From Bradyrhizobium sp. NAS96.2 (lineage in GTDB: Bacteria; Pseudomonadota; Alphaproteobacteria; Rhizobiales; Xanthobacteraceae), in assembly GCF_001908235.1 (NCBI RefSeq), contig NZ_LGHK01000021.1, forward strand, positions 1-54,288: a stretch of 54,288 nucleotides of DNA, read 5' to 3'. The position numbers and the translations under genes are program-made. Below the pieces are notes generated by a model that did not search any database, was not told the DNA's origin, and was given only the letters and a program-made list of their open reading frames with translations. This document shows, one piece after another, positions 1-8,632 of this stretch; the stretch's first letter is position 1, and each line of letters begins with the position of its first letter.

Positions 1-65
1 CCGATCGCGATCTTGCTCAGGAGCAGTCCAGGCAGACTGTGGTGCAAACGATCCGACGATCGACC

Positions 66-97
66 GGCTCGATCCGGGTGGCCACCCGGATCGAGCC
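66..97. repeat. perfect 32-bp palindrome
   Basis: GGCTCGATCCGGGTGG is followed immediately by its exact reverse complement, giving 16 bp of uninterrupted dyad symmetry without a spacer. It may be the terminator hairpin of a gene left of the window or part of a repeat family. There is no clear T run on either side. Confidence 0.7.
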
Positions 98-139
98 ATT
101 CCTTGCGGAACGCAACAAAGATAGCAGAGCCTTCCAGTA

Positions 140-256
140 CAAGGTGCGAGCGAAGCGAGCCTCGAAGGATGCACGGCCCGGGCTATGGCCGATTCACCCT
201 TCGAGGCTCGCCCAGCCGCGCAAGAGCGCCGCTGGGCGCGCACCTCAGGATGACGG
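140..256. repeat. palindromic intergenic repeat, CCTTCGAGG type
   Basis: Exact inverted arms GCGAGCCTCGAAGG (155-168) and CCTTCGAGGCTCGC (198-211) are nested in a weaker outer pair, AGGTGCG near 142 and CGCACCT near 240. The element ends in CTCAGGATGAC. From memory this resembles an intergenic repeat common in Bradyrhizobium; the family assignment is unverified. Confidence 0.65.
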
Positions 257-282
257 GTTTGTTTGGGTGGCGGCTGCCGTCT

Positions 283-732
283 TCAATCCAGCAGCTTGGT
301 ATCATCAGGCGCCTGCGGCGGCGTCTTGATCGCGATCGCTTTGAACGGACGCCCGTTCGGCTTGGTGCCGCCATGCGGCGTGCCCTTCGGGATCACGATC
401 AAATCGCCCGGCCTCACGGTCACTTCCTTGTCGCCGAGCCACACCGTGCCGGTGCCCTCGAGGATGAACTGCATCTCGTTGGTGTTGGGGTGCATGTGCT
501 TCGGCACATTGCCGTCCTGGATCGAGACGGTGGCGCCGTCGGCGGCGACGAATGTCTTGGAGCGGAAGCCTGTCTTGTTGGCATCGCCGAGCTTGTCGCC
601 CTCCATCTCGCCGGTGTGGATGATTTGCGCGGAGATGCTCTCGGCCGCGAGCGCCGGCCGCAGCAAATGGGTGACGCCGCAGCCGGCGGCAAAGGCAACG
701 GCTATCGACAGCGCGGTTGCAATACGATTCAT
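283..732 (-). CDS. secreted cupin-domain protein
   Basis: 149 aa with an N-terminal hydrophobic segment and an AEA-type signal cleavage region around residues 25-32, so probably periplasmic. A single small beta-barrel cupin fills the rest: the first motif region carries KHMHPNTNEMQFILEGTG (metal-binding His, His and Glu), the second is PGDLIVIPKGTPHGG. The fold binds a metal and either catalyses or senses a small molecule; the substrate cannot be read from sequence. The gene stands alone, divergent from the binding protein to its right, with ATG at 732. The family is firm, the function unknown. Confidence 0.8.
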   Translation of the reverse strand: MNRIATALSIAVAFAAGCGVTHLLRPALAAESISAQIIHTGEMEGDKLGDANKTGFRSKTFVAADGATVSIQDGNVPKHMHPNTNEMQFILEGTGTVWLGDKEVTVRPGDLIVIPKGTPHGGTKPNGRPFKAIAIKTPPQAPDDTKLLD

Positions 733-913
733 GAAGACCTCCCTTGGTGTTTCCCTTGAAGTATTCTTGATGGTTCTATTCTTGGTGCTTCTTCGGCGTT
801 TTCTGCATCCACGATGCTATGCCTTGGCCGCAGGCTTGACCAGTTACCGGAAAGTCGCCTTCTCAAGGCAGGCCTGCTCCTCTATCTTGCCGGCCAGTCG
901 AACGGAGGACGTC

Positions 914-1939
914 ATGAATAAATGGCTTGGCAAGCTTGCCGGAACGCTGCTGGCGCTGACCCTGTCCACGGGCCTTGCCGCGGCGCAAAGCAAGATCACC
1001 ATCGCGGTCGGGGGCGGCGCCTGCCTGTGCTATCTGCCCACCGTGCTGGCCAAGCAGCTCGGCGAATATGACAAGGCCGGGCTTGCGGTCGAGCTGGTCG
1101 ACCTCAAGGGCGGCTCGGACGCGCTCAAGGCCGTGCTCGGCGGCAGCGCCGACGTCGTCTCCGGCTATTTCGACCATTGCGTCAATATCGCCGCCAAGAA
1201 GCAGGAGATGCAGGCCTTCGTGGTCTATGACCGCTATCCCGGCCTCGTGCTGCTGGTCTCGCCGAAGCACACCGGCGAGATCAACTCGGTCAAGGATCTC
1301 GCCGGCAAGAAGGTCGGGGTCAGCGCGCCGGGCTCCTCGACCGACTTCTTCCTGAAATATCTGTTGAAGAAGAACGGCCTCGATCCGTCCGGCACCGCCG
1401 TGATCGGCGTCGGCCTCGGCGCCACTGCGGTGGCTGCGATGGAGCAGGGCCAGATCGATGCCGCTGTCATGCTCGATCCCTCCGTCACCGTGCTGCAGGG
1501 CAGCCACGCCGACCTCAAGATCCTCAGCGACACCCGCACCCAGCACGACACGCTCGCGGTGTTCGGCGGCGAATATCCGGGCGGCGCGCTCTACTCGACC
1601 ACCACCTGGGTCAACGGCCACGACAAAGAGGTGCAGGCACTGACCAATGCGATCATGGCGACGCTCGCCTGGATCCATTCGCACTCCGCCGAGGACATCA
1701 TGGCCAAGATGCCGGAAGACCTCGTCGGCAAGAACAAGGAGCAATATCTGGCCGCGCTGAAGAACACGATCCCGATGTACTCGGAAACCGGCAAGATGGA
1801 TCCCAAGGGCGCCGAAGCCGTGCTCGCGGTGTTCAGCGAGGGATCGCCTGATGTCGCGAAGGCCGGCATCGACGTCACCAAGACCTACACCAACAAATTC
1901 GTCGATCAGGTCAAGAAGACGACCGGGAACGCAAAGTAG
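914..1939 (+). CDS. NMT1/SsuA-type ABC substrate-binding protein, orphan
   Basis: 341 aa. ATG 914 is preceded by GGAGG, and the first ~23 residues form a signal peptide ending LAAAQ. The mature protein has the type-2 periplasmic binding fold used for sulfonates, taurine, nitrate and thiamine precursors: a hydrophobic start (ITIAVGGG), an LGGSADVVSG segment, and the hinge phrase VKDLAGKKVGVSAPGSSTDF. A CLCY cysteine pair near the mature N-terminus is unusual. No permease or ATPase gene lies beside it, so it must use a transporter encoded elsewhere or act as a sensor. The open frame extends upstream to 263, but that extension crosses the antisense cupin gene and is not credible. Confidence 0.82.
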   Translation: MNKWLGKLAGTLLALTLSTGLAAAQSKITIAVGGGACLCYLPTVLAKQLGEYDKAGLAVELVDLKGGSDALKAVLGGSADVVSGYFDHCVNIAAKKQEMQAFVVYDRYPGLVLLVSPKHTGEINSVKDLAGKKVGVSAPGSSTDFFLKYLLKKNGLDPSGTAVIGVGLGATAVAAMEQGQIDAAVMLDPSVTVLQGSHADLKILSDTRTQHDTLAVFGGEYPGGALYSTTTWVNGHDKEVQALTNAIMATLAWIHSHSAEDIMAKMPEDLVGKNKEQYLAALKNTIPMYSETGKMDPKGAEAVLAVFSEGSPDVAKAGIDVTKTYTNKFVDQVKKTTGNAK

Positions 1940-1972
1940 CTTGCGCAAAGATCGTACCAGAATGAGTGCGCG

Positions 1973-2683
1973 GTGAGCGACATGCCGTCTCCGCTGATTT
2001 GTCGCGTCACCGCGCTGGACCTCGCGTTGCAGCGGCGTCCCTGGCCGTTCGCGAACGAGCGGCGCGCCGAGATCGACGCGCATTTCGCCGAACAGCAGCG
2101 GCTGAACCCGAACCTGTGGAACGGCCGCGTCCTGCTCGGGCGCGATCCGGTGTTTGCCGATGCGCGGCTCAGTGCGAGCTATTTCGAGACCGATTTTGCA
2201 AGCTTCCTGGCCTGGCGCGATTGGGGCTTTCCGGACAAGGAGGTCTTCAACGGCTTCGGCATGGGCGCGCTGCTCGCAAGCGACGGCGCCTTCGTGTGCG
2301 GCGTGATGGGCGAGCAGACCGCGAACGCCGGGCGGATCTATTTTCCTTCCGGCACGCCCGATCTCGACGACATCAGGGGCGACACGGTCGATATCGCCGG
2401 CAGCGTGATGCGCGAGCTCGAGGAGGAGACTGGGCTCAAGCCATCGGATTGCCGTGGCGATGCCGACTGGCACTGCATCTACACCGGGGTTGCGCTCGCG
2501 ATGATGCAGATCCTGCGCGTCGACATGCCCGGCGACGCGTTGCGTGCAAAGATCGAGTCCAACCTTGCGCGCCAGCAAAATCCCGAGCTCGCCGGCATCC
2601 ATCTGGTGCGCAGCCGCGCCGACCTCACCCCCGCCATGCCGCGCTTCGTGACCGCGTTCATCGAGACGCAGCTGCCGGCGTAG
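1973..2683 (+). CDS. Nudix-like hydrolase with degenerate Nudix box
   Basis: 236 aa, GTG start at 1973 (ATG at 1982 also possible). The core REUxEExGU half of the Nudix box is present as RELEEETGL (residues 147-155), after which the chain continues in Nudix style. The glutamate expected eight residues before the arginine is replaced by valine, so the box is incomplete. The N-terminal ~95 residues look like a separate extension. Family members hydrolyse nucleoside diphosphates linked to another moiety; no substrate can be named. It follows the binding-protein gene by 33 bp in the same direction and may be co-transcribed. Confidence 0.65.
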   Translation: MSDMPSPLICRVTALDLALQRRPWPFANERRAEIDAHFAEQQRLNPNLWNGRVLLGRDPVFADARLSASYFETDFASFLAWRDWGFPDKEVFNGFGMGALLASDGAFVCGVMGEQTANAGRIYFPSGTPDLDDIRGDTVDIAGSVMRELEEETGLKPSDCRGDADWHCIYTGVALAMMQILRVDMPGDALRAKIESNLARQQNPELAGIHLVRSRADLTPAMPRFVTAFIETQLPA

Positions 2684-2785
2684 CTTTGGCGTCCGCTGCT
2701 TCGGAATTTTTGTCACGACGCCATTGGAACCGAGCGCTGCTTATCGCATTCATTTCTCAGTGGTAATTGCAGACTTGCCAGGCTT

Positions 2786-3721
2786 GTGATGCTGTACACG
2801 GCACCGATCGCAGTGCCGGGGGCGCCACACGTGATCGTCATCGGGAATGAGAAGGGCGGCTCAGGAAAGACGACGATCGCGATGCATCTGGCTGTCGCGC
2901 TTCTGAAGCAGGGTCAGCGGGTCGGCACCATCGATCTGGACAGCAATCAAAAGGCTCTAACGCGCTACATCGAAAACCGGCGCATCTGGGCCAACCACCG
3001 GCGGATCAAACTCGAAATTCCGTTGCATCGTTACGTCCGGCGTGCGGAGGGCGCGAAGCTGGACGACAATGAGGCCGCAGAATTGGCGGCTTTCTGGGAG
3101 GCGGTCTCCAGTCTCAAGGAATCTCTCGATTTCCTGGTGATCGACACCCCTTCGACGGATACTTACCTGATGCGTCTCGCCCACCTCGTGGCGGATACGC
3201 TGCTAACGCCCGTCACCGACAGCTTTCTTGACCTCGGCACGCTGGCCTCAACCGATCCCATCACGCACGAAGTGACGGGAACCGGTCACTATGCGGAGTT
3301 GGTCTGCGACGCCCGCAGGCGACGTCTCCAATTCGACCGGAGCCATACCGATTGGGTCGTCATCCACAACCGCTCGTCGGCGCGTCGGCTGGTGCGGCGG
3401 AGTCTTGCCGAAGCAGGAACAAGGCTGGCGTTCAGGCATCTCGGAGGTTGTTCCGAGCGAAACGTGTATCGCCGGTTCTCCGCTTCCGGGCTCACCGTCC
3501 TTGATGCACTGGACGAAGCAATCCTCGGTGAGCGGCCGGATCGGTCGCACCGATTGGCTCAACAGGAGATGTGTCATCTCATCGAGCTGTTAAGGCTGCC
3601 GATCAGCGAGCGCGCACGCCGAAGGGCCGCGGCGCGCGAGGAGTGGTTTGTGTCAGCACATACGCCGCTTGATACCGGGGATCTGCTGGCTGATGAAATT
3701 GCCGGTCCACTGCCGGAGTAA
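2786..3721 (+). CDS. MipZ-like ParA/MinD family ATPase
   Basis: 311 aa from GTG 2786; ATG 2789 is an equally good start. A deviant Walker A, KGGSGKTT, lies at residues 23-30, followed by a TIDLDSNQ segment and a DFLVIDTP Walker B. The stretch with YLMRLAHLVADTLLTPV, TDSFLDL, DPITHEVTG and TDWVVIHNR is what I recall as characteristic of MipZ, the ATPase that positions FtsZ relative to ParB-bound origins in Caulobacter. The gene is isolated, with no parB or cell-division gene nearby, and diverged enough that it may be a paralogue rather than the housekeeping MipZ. Its codon use looks less GC-extreme than its neighbours'. Confidence 0.7.
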   Translation: MMLYTAPIAVPGAPHVIVIGNEKGGSGKTTIAMHLAVALLKQGQRVGTIDLDSNQKALTRYIENRRIWANHRRIKLEIPLHRYVRRAEGAKLDDNEAAELAAFWEAVSSLKESLDFLVIDTPSTDTYLMRLAHLVADTLLTPVTDSFLDLGTLASTDPITHEVTGTGHYAELVCDARRRRLQFDRSHTDWVVIHNRSSARRLVRRSLAEAGTRLAFRHLGGCSERNVYRRFSASGLTVLDALDEAILGERPDRSHRLAQQEMCHLIELLRLPISERARRRAAAREEWFVSAHTPLDTGDLLADEIAGPLPE

Positions 3722-3728
3722 CGGCGGA

Positions 3729-4295
3729 TCATTCGGCCACTTCAACGACCATCTCGACCTCCACGGCGTTGTTGAAGGGAAGACCAGCCATCCCGACAGC
3801 AGATCGCGCGTGTTTGCCGGCTGCCTCGCCGAAGACCTCCACCATCAGATCGGAAAAGCCGTTTATGACTTTCGGCTGATCTCCAAGGCCGTCGGCGGAA
3901 TTGACCATCCCGAACACCTTCACCACGCGCTTGACGCGATCGAGGCTCCCAAGTGCGACGCGTACCTTCGCCAACATGATCAGGCCGACCTGGCGGGCCG
4001 TGTCATAACCTTCCTGCACGGTGAGGTCCTTCCCAACCTTGCCTTTGTACTTCCAGTCAGCAGCCGGGGTGTTTCCCGCGAGAAAAAGCAGATTGCCGAC
4101 CCGGACCGCATCGACGTAGTTGGCGACCGGTGTCGGAACGGGCGGCAGCGTGATGTTCAACTCCTTCAGCCGGGTCTCGGCGGACGGTGAATTCTGCGCC
4201 ACCGCACCCGACGAAGCGGCAATCCAAGCTCCCAATCCAAGCACGCACGCACCCAACCACGAGATGAGTCTCGCTCTGCAAAGCATGTGAGTCAT
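3729..4295 (-). CDS. RidA/YjgF family protein with signal peptide
   Basis: 188 aa. The first ~33 residues are a cleavable signal (hydrophobic run, then AVAQ), followed by a RidA domain. RidA proteins hydrolyse reactive enamine/imine intermediates such as 2-aminoacrylate. The arginine that binds the substrate carboxylate in active members is present in KHARSAVG (R164). Export to the periplasm is unusual because the classic substrate arises in the cytoplasm. The gene ends 7 bp from the convergent MipZ-like gene. The family is firm; periplasmic location is inferred from the signal sequence. Confidence 0.85.
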   Translation of the reverse strand: MTHMLCRARLISWLGACVLGLGAWIAASSGAVAQNSPSAETRLKELNITLPPVPTPVANYVDAVRVGNLLFLAGNTPAADWKYKGKVGKDLTVQEGYDTARQVGLIMLAKVRVALGSLDRVKRVVKVFGMVNSADGLGDQPKVINGFSDLMVEVFGEAAGKHARSAVGMAGLPFNNAVEVEMVVEVAE

Positions 4296-4526
4296 GTGTC
4301 GCCTCCGATGACAATTACTTCGCAGCCCTCAGGATAGGGCAGAAATGGCGAAGCTGCCTTCCGTAGTTCTCCGGTCTGAAAAGTCGTCGACACCGTTCCG
4401 CCGAAACTTTGCGCAAGCCTGCGCCGCGCGGACGCAGCCATCGCGCTTGACATCATCGGCCGCTCACCCTGTGATAGGGCGGCACGACAACAAAAAATGC
4501 AGTGCACAATCTCTGGGGAGGGATGC

Positions 4527-5837
4527 ATGCCGGTCAGGAGGGTCGCCCGCTGGCTCGCGGGTCTGTCTGTCGCCGTTGCGACGCTCGGCGTGGCCGCACC
4601 CGCGCATGCGCAGGACAAGAAGGTCAAGATCGGCGTGATCTTCGATTTGACCGGCCCGCTGGCCGGCGGCGGCTCCGAACTGCAATATACCGGCGTCAAG
4701 ATCATGCTCGACCATTACGCCAAGACCGGCGTCGAGGGTTACAAGGTCGAGGCAGTTTATGCCGACGCGCAGAGCAAGCCCGATATCGCGATCAACGAGG
4801 CCGTCCGCCTGCTCGAGCAGGAGAAGGTCGACATGGTGATGGGCTTCTTCTCCTCGGCGCAATGCGTGCCGGTGGCGGCCCGGGTCGACCAGATGAAGAA
4901 ATTCATGTGGATCACGACCTGCATCTCCTCGGGCGTGTTCGACGGCAAGAACTACAAATATGTGTTTCGTCCGCAGGCCGCCGGCAACCAGTACGGCATG
5001 ATGACGACCGACTTCATTGCGCAATATTCGCTGTCCAAGTTCGGCAAGGAGCCGAAGGACCTGCGGGTCGCCATCATCCATGAGGACGGCGCCTACGGCG
5101 TCGACGTCGCCAAGGGCAACGAGGCCGGCGCCAAGAAAGCCGGCTTCAACATCGTGCTCAAGGAAGGCTATTCGGCGACCGCGCCCGATCTGTCGGCGCT
5201 GGTGACCAAGCTGAAGCGCGCTAAGCCGGACGTGATCTTCCACACCGGCTACAATCCGGACATCACCTTGCTATTCCGCCAGGCGCGCGAGCAGGGGCTG
5301 AAGTTCGGCGCCATCGTCGGCCACGGCGCCGGCTACGGCGTCTACGAGAAGCTGAAGGAAGGCCTCGGCGCCGACGCCAACTATCTCTTCAACACCGACC
5401 CGATCTCGATCTGGCTTGCCAACCAGAAAGGCATGGACCCGAAGCTGCCGCCGGTCATCAAGATGGTTGGCGAGGAGTTCGACAAGCTCAAGCCCGGCGT
5501 GCCGATCCGTTCCGCCCATGTCGGCATCGGAGCGGCCAACGCCTATGTCTTCCTCGACGACGTGCTGCCGCGCGCGATCAAGAAGTATGGCGGCGTCGAT
5601 CCGGACGCGCTGCGCAAGGCCGCGCTCGACACCGACATTCCCGAGGGCGGCACCATGCTCGGCTACGGCGTGAAGTTCTACGGCGAGGGCGAGCAGTATG
5701 CCGGGCAGAACGCGCGTTCGTTCCCGGTGGTGCTGCAATATATCGACGACAAATCCTATGTGGTGTGGCCGAAGAGCCAGATGCAGCGCGAGACCGTGCT
5801 GCCGCTGCCGGCCGGCACCACCTACAGCTACAAATAG
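4527..5837 (+). CDS. branched-chain amino acid-type ABC substrate-binding protein
   Basis: 436 aa. I start at ATG 4527 because a strong GGGGAGGG sits 5 bp upstream and a signal peptide (ending APAHAQ) follows at once. The mature chain is a type-1 periplasmic binding protein of the LivK/amide-urea group: KIGVIFDLTGPLAGGG at the N-terminus, ERs such as AVRLLEQEKVDMVMG, and a two-lobe length. It delivers its ligand to the LivHM-like permeases downstream. A palindromic repeat (5882-6013) separates it from the ATPase genes. The ligand cannot be assigned; amino acids, amides and aromatic acids are all known in this family. Confidence 0.88.
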   Translation: MPVRRVARWLAGLSVAVATLGVAAPAHAQDKKVKIGVIFDLTGPLAGGGSELQYTGVKIMLDHYAKTGVEGYKVEAVYADAQSKPDIAINEAVRLLEQEKVDMVMGFFSSAQCVPVAARVDQMKKFMWITTCISSGVFDGKNYKYVFRPQAAGNQYGMMTTDFIAQYSLSKFGKEPKDLRVAIIHEDGAYGVDVAKGNEAGAKKAGFNIVLKEGYSATAPDLSALVTKLKRAKPDVIFHTGYNPDITLLFRQAREQGLKFGAIVGHGAGYGVYEKLKEGLGADANYLFNTDPISIWLANQKGMDPKLPPVIKMVGEEFDKLKPGVPIRSAHVGIGAANAYVFLDDVLPRAIKKYGGVDPDALRKAALDTDIPEGGTMLGYGVKFYGEGEQYAGQNARSFPVVLQYIDDKSYVVWPKSQMQRETVLPLPAGTTYSYK

Positions 5838-5881
5838 CTCAAGCCAGATGAGATCAGGTCGAACAGTAGCCGTGCAGGAAG

Positions 5882-6013
5882 CGCGCTCCCTCTCCCGCTT
5901 GCGGGGGAGGGCTGGGGTGGGGGCTCTCTCCACAAATCGTATCGTGGAGAGAGCCCCCACCCGGATCGCATCTTCGATGCGCTCCGACCTCCCCCGCAAG
6001 CGGGAGAGGTGCA
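5882..6013. repeat. nested palindromic repeat between binding-protein and ATPase genes
   Basis: Exact 21-bp outer arms (5890-5910 and 5988-6008) enclose exact 18-bp inner arms (5916-5933 and 5944-5961; GGTGGGGGCTCTCTCCAC and its complement). The RNA would fold into a long stem directly after the binding-protein stop codon. CCGGATCGCATCTTCGATGCG between them is a further small dyad. Confidence 0.85.
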
Positions 6014-6079
6014 GCGAGCCTGCGGCCGGGCTACTCCCGCCTGACTGCATCCTGCTTTAGCGCTGCGAAAGGGACCGCC

Positions 6080-6849
6080 GTGCTCGCCGTAGAAGGCCTG
6101 GTCAAGCGGTTTGGCGGCTTTCGCGCCGTCAACAACGTGTCGTTCCGCGTCGAGCAGGGCGAGATCCTCGGCCTGATCGGCCCGAACGGCTCGGGCAAGA
6201 GCACGATCTTCAACATGCTCTCCGGCACCTTGCCGCCGACCGAGGGCTCGATCCTGTTCGACGGCCGCGAGATCGCCGGCCTTGCGCCGCACCGCATCAT
6301 CGTCGGCGGCATCGGCCGCACGTTCCAAATCCCGCGGCCGTTCCATCGCCTCAGCATTTTCGAGAATGTCGTGCTCGCCGGCTTCTATGGCCAGGGCCGT
6401 CACAGCCGCGCCAAGGCCGAGGAGGCGGCCGAGCATGCGCTGGCGATGGTCGGCCTGCCGACCGATCGCCATGCCAGCGTCGAAGGTCTGGGCGCCGCCG
6501 GATTGAAAAAGCTTGAACTCGCTAAGGCGCTCGCGACCGGACCGAAACTCCTGCTCGCCGATGAAAGCCTCGGCGGGCTCGACGAGGCCGAGATGGACCA
6601 GGCCGCCGACATGCTGCGCCGGATCCGCGACGAGCTCGGCATCACCATCATCTGGGTCGAGCACATCATGGGCGTCTTGATGCGGGTGGTCGACCGCGTG
6701 ATGGTGCTGGATCACGGCGAGAAGATCGCCGAGGGACTGCCGGCCGATGTCGCTGGCGATGCCAGGGTGATCGAGGTCTATCTCGGCACCGATGCGGACG
6801 CGAGCCTGGCGGCGGCGGCCGCGGCGCAAGCGCGCCGCCGGATCGGGGC

Positions 6850-6853
<4 letters not shown>
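6080..6853 (+). CDS. ABC transporter ATP-binding protein, LivG type
   Basis: 257 aa, GTG start. Walker A is GPNGSGKST, the Q-loop region FQIPRPFHRLSIFENV is typical of LivG, and Walker B is LLLADESLGGLD with the switch histidine in WVEHIMG. The usual LSGGQ signature is replaced by a divergent LGAAGLKKLELAKAL. It powers branched-chain-amino-acid-type import together with the next gene. Its last four bases overlap the LivF-type start (GTGA), implying translational coupling. Confidence 0.9.
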
Positions 6854-7563
<710 letters not shown>

Positions 7564-7605
7564 GGGATGATGACGATATCGGAAAGTGTTGCGGCATCGG
7601 CGGTT

Positions 7606-7735
7606 CACCTCTCCCCTTGTGGGAGAGGTCGGATCGCATCGCTAGATGCGATCCGGGTGAGGGGTTACGCCCTCTCGTGGGACCTGTTGCCCTCACCCGG
7701 CGCTACGCGCCGACCTCTCCCCGACGGGGAGAGGT
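7606..7735. repeat. palindromic repeat between ATPase and permease genes
   Basis: Arms CACCTCTCCCC...GGGAGAGGTCGG (7606-7633) and CCGACCTCTCCCC...GGGGAGAGGT (7709-7735) are complementary. Within them are GGATCGCATC/GATGCGATCC (7631-7654) and GGGTGAGGGG/CCCTCACCC. It lies inside the importer operon and shares the CTCTCCCC/GGGGAGAG core with the repeats at 5882 and 45031. Confidence 0.8.
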
Positions 7736-7750
7736 AAGAGAGAGGCAGCC

Positions 7751-8632
7751 ATGCAATCCTTCCTCGACATTTTCGACATCTACCTGCTGGAGGCCGTGAT
7801 CAACGGCATCCTGCTCGGCGGCGTGTTGGCGCTGCTGGCGCTTGGGCTCAATTTGATCTTCGGCGTCATCGACGTTACCTGGATCTGCTACGCCGAGCTG
7901 GTGATGATCGGCATGTACGGCATGTACTATCTGGTGCAGGTCTTCCATCTGCCGTATTGGGCGGCCGCGCCGCTGGTCATCCTGCTGGTGGCGCTGCTGG
8001 GTGCCGCGCTGCACTTCTTCGTCATCGCGCCGCTCTTGACCGCGCCGCCGATCAACCAGCTGCTCGCCACCGGCGGCGTGCTGTTCATCCTGCAGAGCTT
8101 TGCCACCGTCGCCTTCGGCATCGACTTCCGCAATCTCGGCATCCGCCTGCCGGTGCTGGCGCTCGGCGAGATGAATTTCAGTTACGCGCGATTGCTGTCG
8201 TTCGCGGCCGCGCTGGTCGGCATGGTCGGCGTCTATCTGTTCCTGACCCGCACCTTCACCGGCACCGCGATCCGCGCGATCGCGCAGGACCGCCAGATCA
8301 TGCCGCTGATGGGCGTCGATCCCAAGCGCATCTATCTCGTCACCTCGGCGATCGGCGGCGGGCTCGCCGGCCTCGCCGCGTGTCTGTTGGTGCTGCAATA
8401 TGATGTGCATCCGTTCGTCGGCCTGTCGTTCGGGCCGATCACCTTCCTGATCTGTGTGCTCGGCGGCCTCGGCAACTTCATCGGCGGCTTCATCGCCGCC
8501 TTCGTGTTCGCCGAGATCATCTCGCTCGGCGGCCTGTTCTCCGATCTCGAATGGGGCTACGTGCTGGCGTTCGCCTTCTTCATCGTCATGATGTTCATCC
8601 GGCCCGCGGGCCTCTTGGCGAGGCGCTCGTGA
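7751..8632 (+). CDS. branched-chain amino acid-type ABC permease, LivH type
   Basis: 293 aa, ATG 7751. It is a polytopic inner-membrane protein with about eight hydrophobic segments, beginning with the LivH-typical NGILLGGVLALLALGLNLIFG. It forms the channel with the LivM-type subunit. Near the C-terminus, GGLGNFIGGFIAAFVF corresponds to the conserved GGLGS region contacting the ATPase. Its stop overlaps the GTG of the next gene. Confidence 0.9.
   Translation: MQSFLDIFDIYLLEAVINGILLGGVLALLALGLNLIFGVIDVTWICYAELVMIGMYGMYYLVQVFHLPYWAAAPLVILLVALLGAALHFFVIAPLLTAPPINQLLATGGVLFILQSFATVAFGIDFRNLGIRLPVLALGEMNFSYARLLSFAAALVGMVGVYLFLTRTFTGTAIRAIAQDRQIMPLMGVDPKRIYLVTSAIGGGLAGLAACLLVLQYDVHPFVGLSFGPITFLICVLGGLGNFIGGFIAAFVFAEIISLGGLFSDLEWGYVLAFAFFIVMMFIRPAGLLARRS

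Larger units (their letters stand above)
1..282. other. non-coding left edge
   Basis: No gene is convincing here. The stretch holds a perfect 32-bp palindrome (66-97) and a palindromic repeat (about 140-256), both listed separately. The rest shows no coding pattern or promoter I can support. Confidence 0.6.

Noticed and set aside
263..913. N-terminal extension of the NMT1-type binding protein
   Set aside because: It would put 217 residues before a signal peptide and overlap the antisense cupin gene; ATG 914 has a good ribosome site.
863..2716. Long leftward open frame (617 codons) opposite the binding-protein and Nudix genes
   Set aside because: It is a complement-strand artefact of GC-rich codon use; it has no domain, crosses two well-supported genes and has low-complexity Arg/His/Asp-rich sequence.
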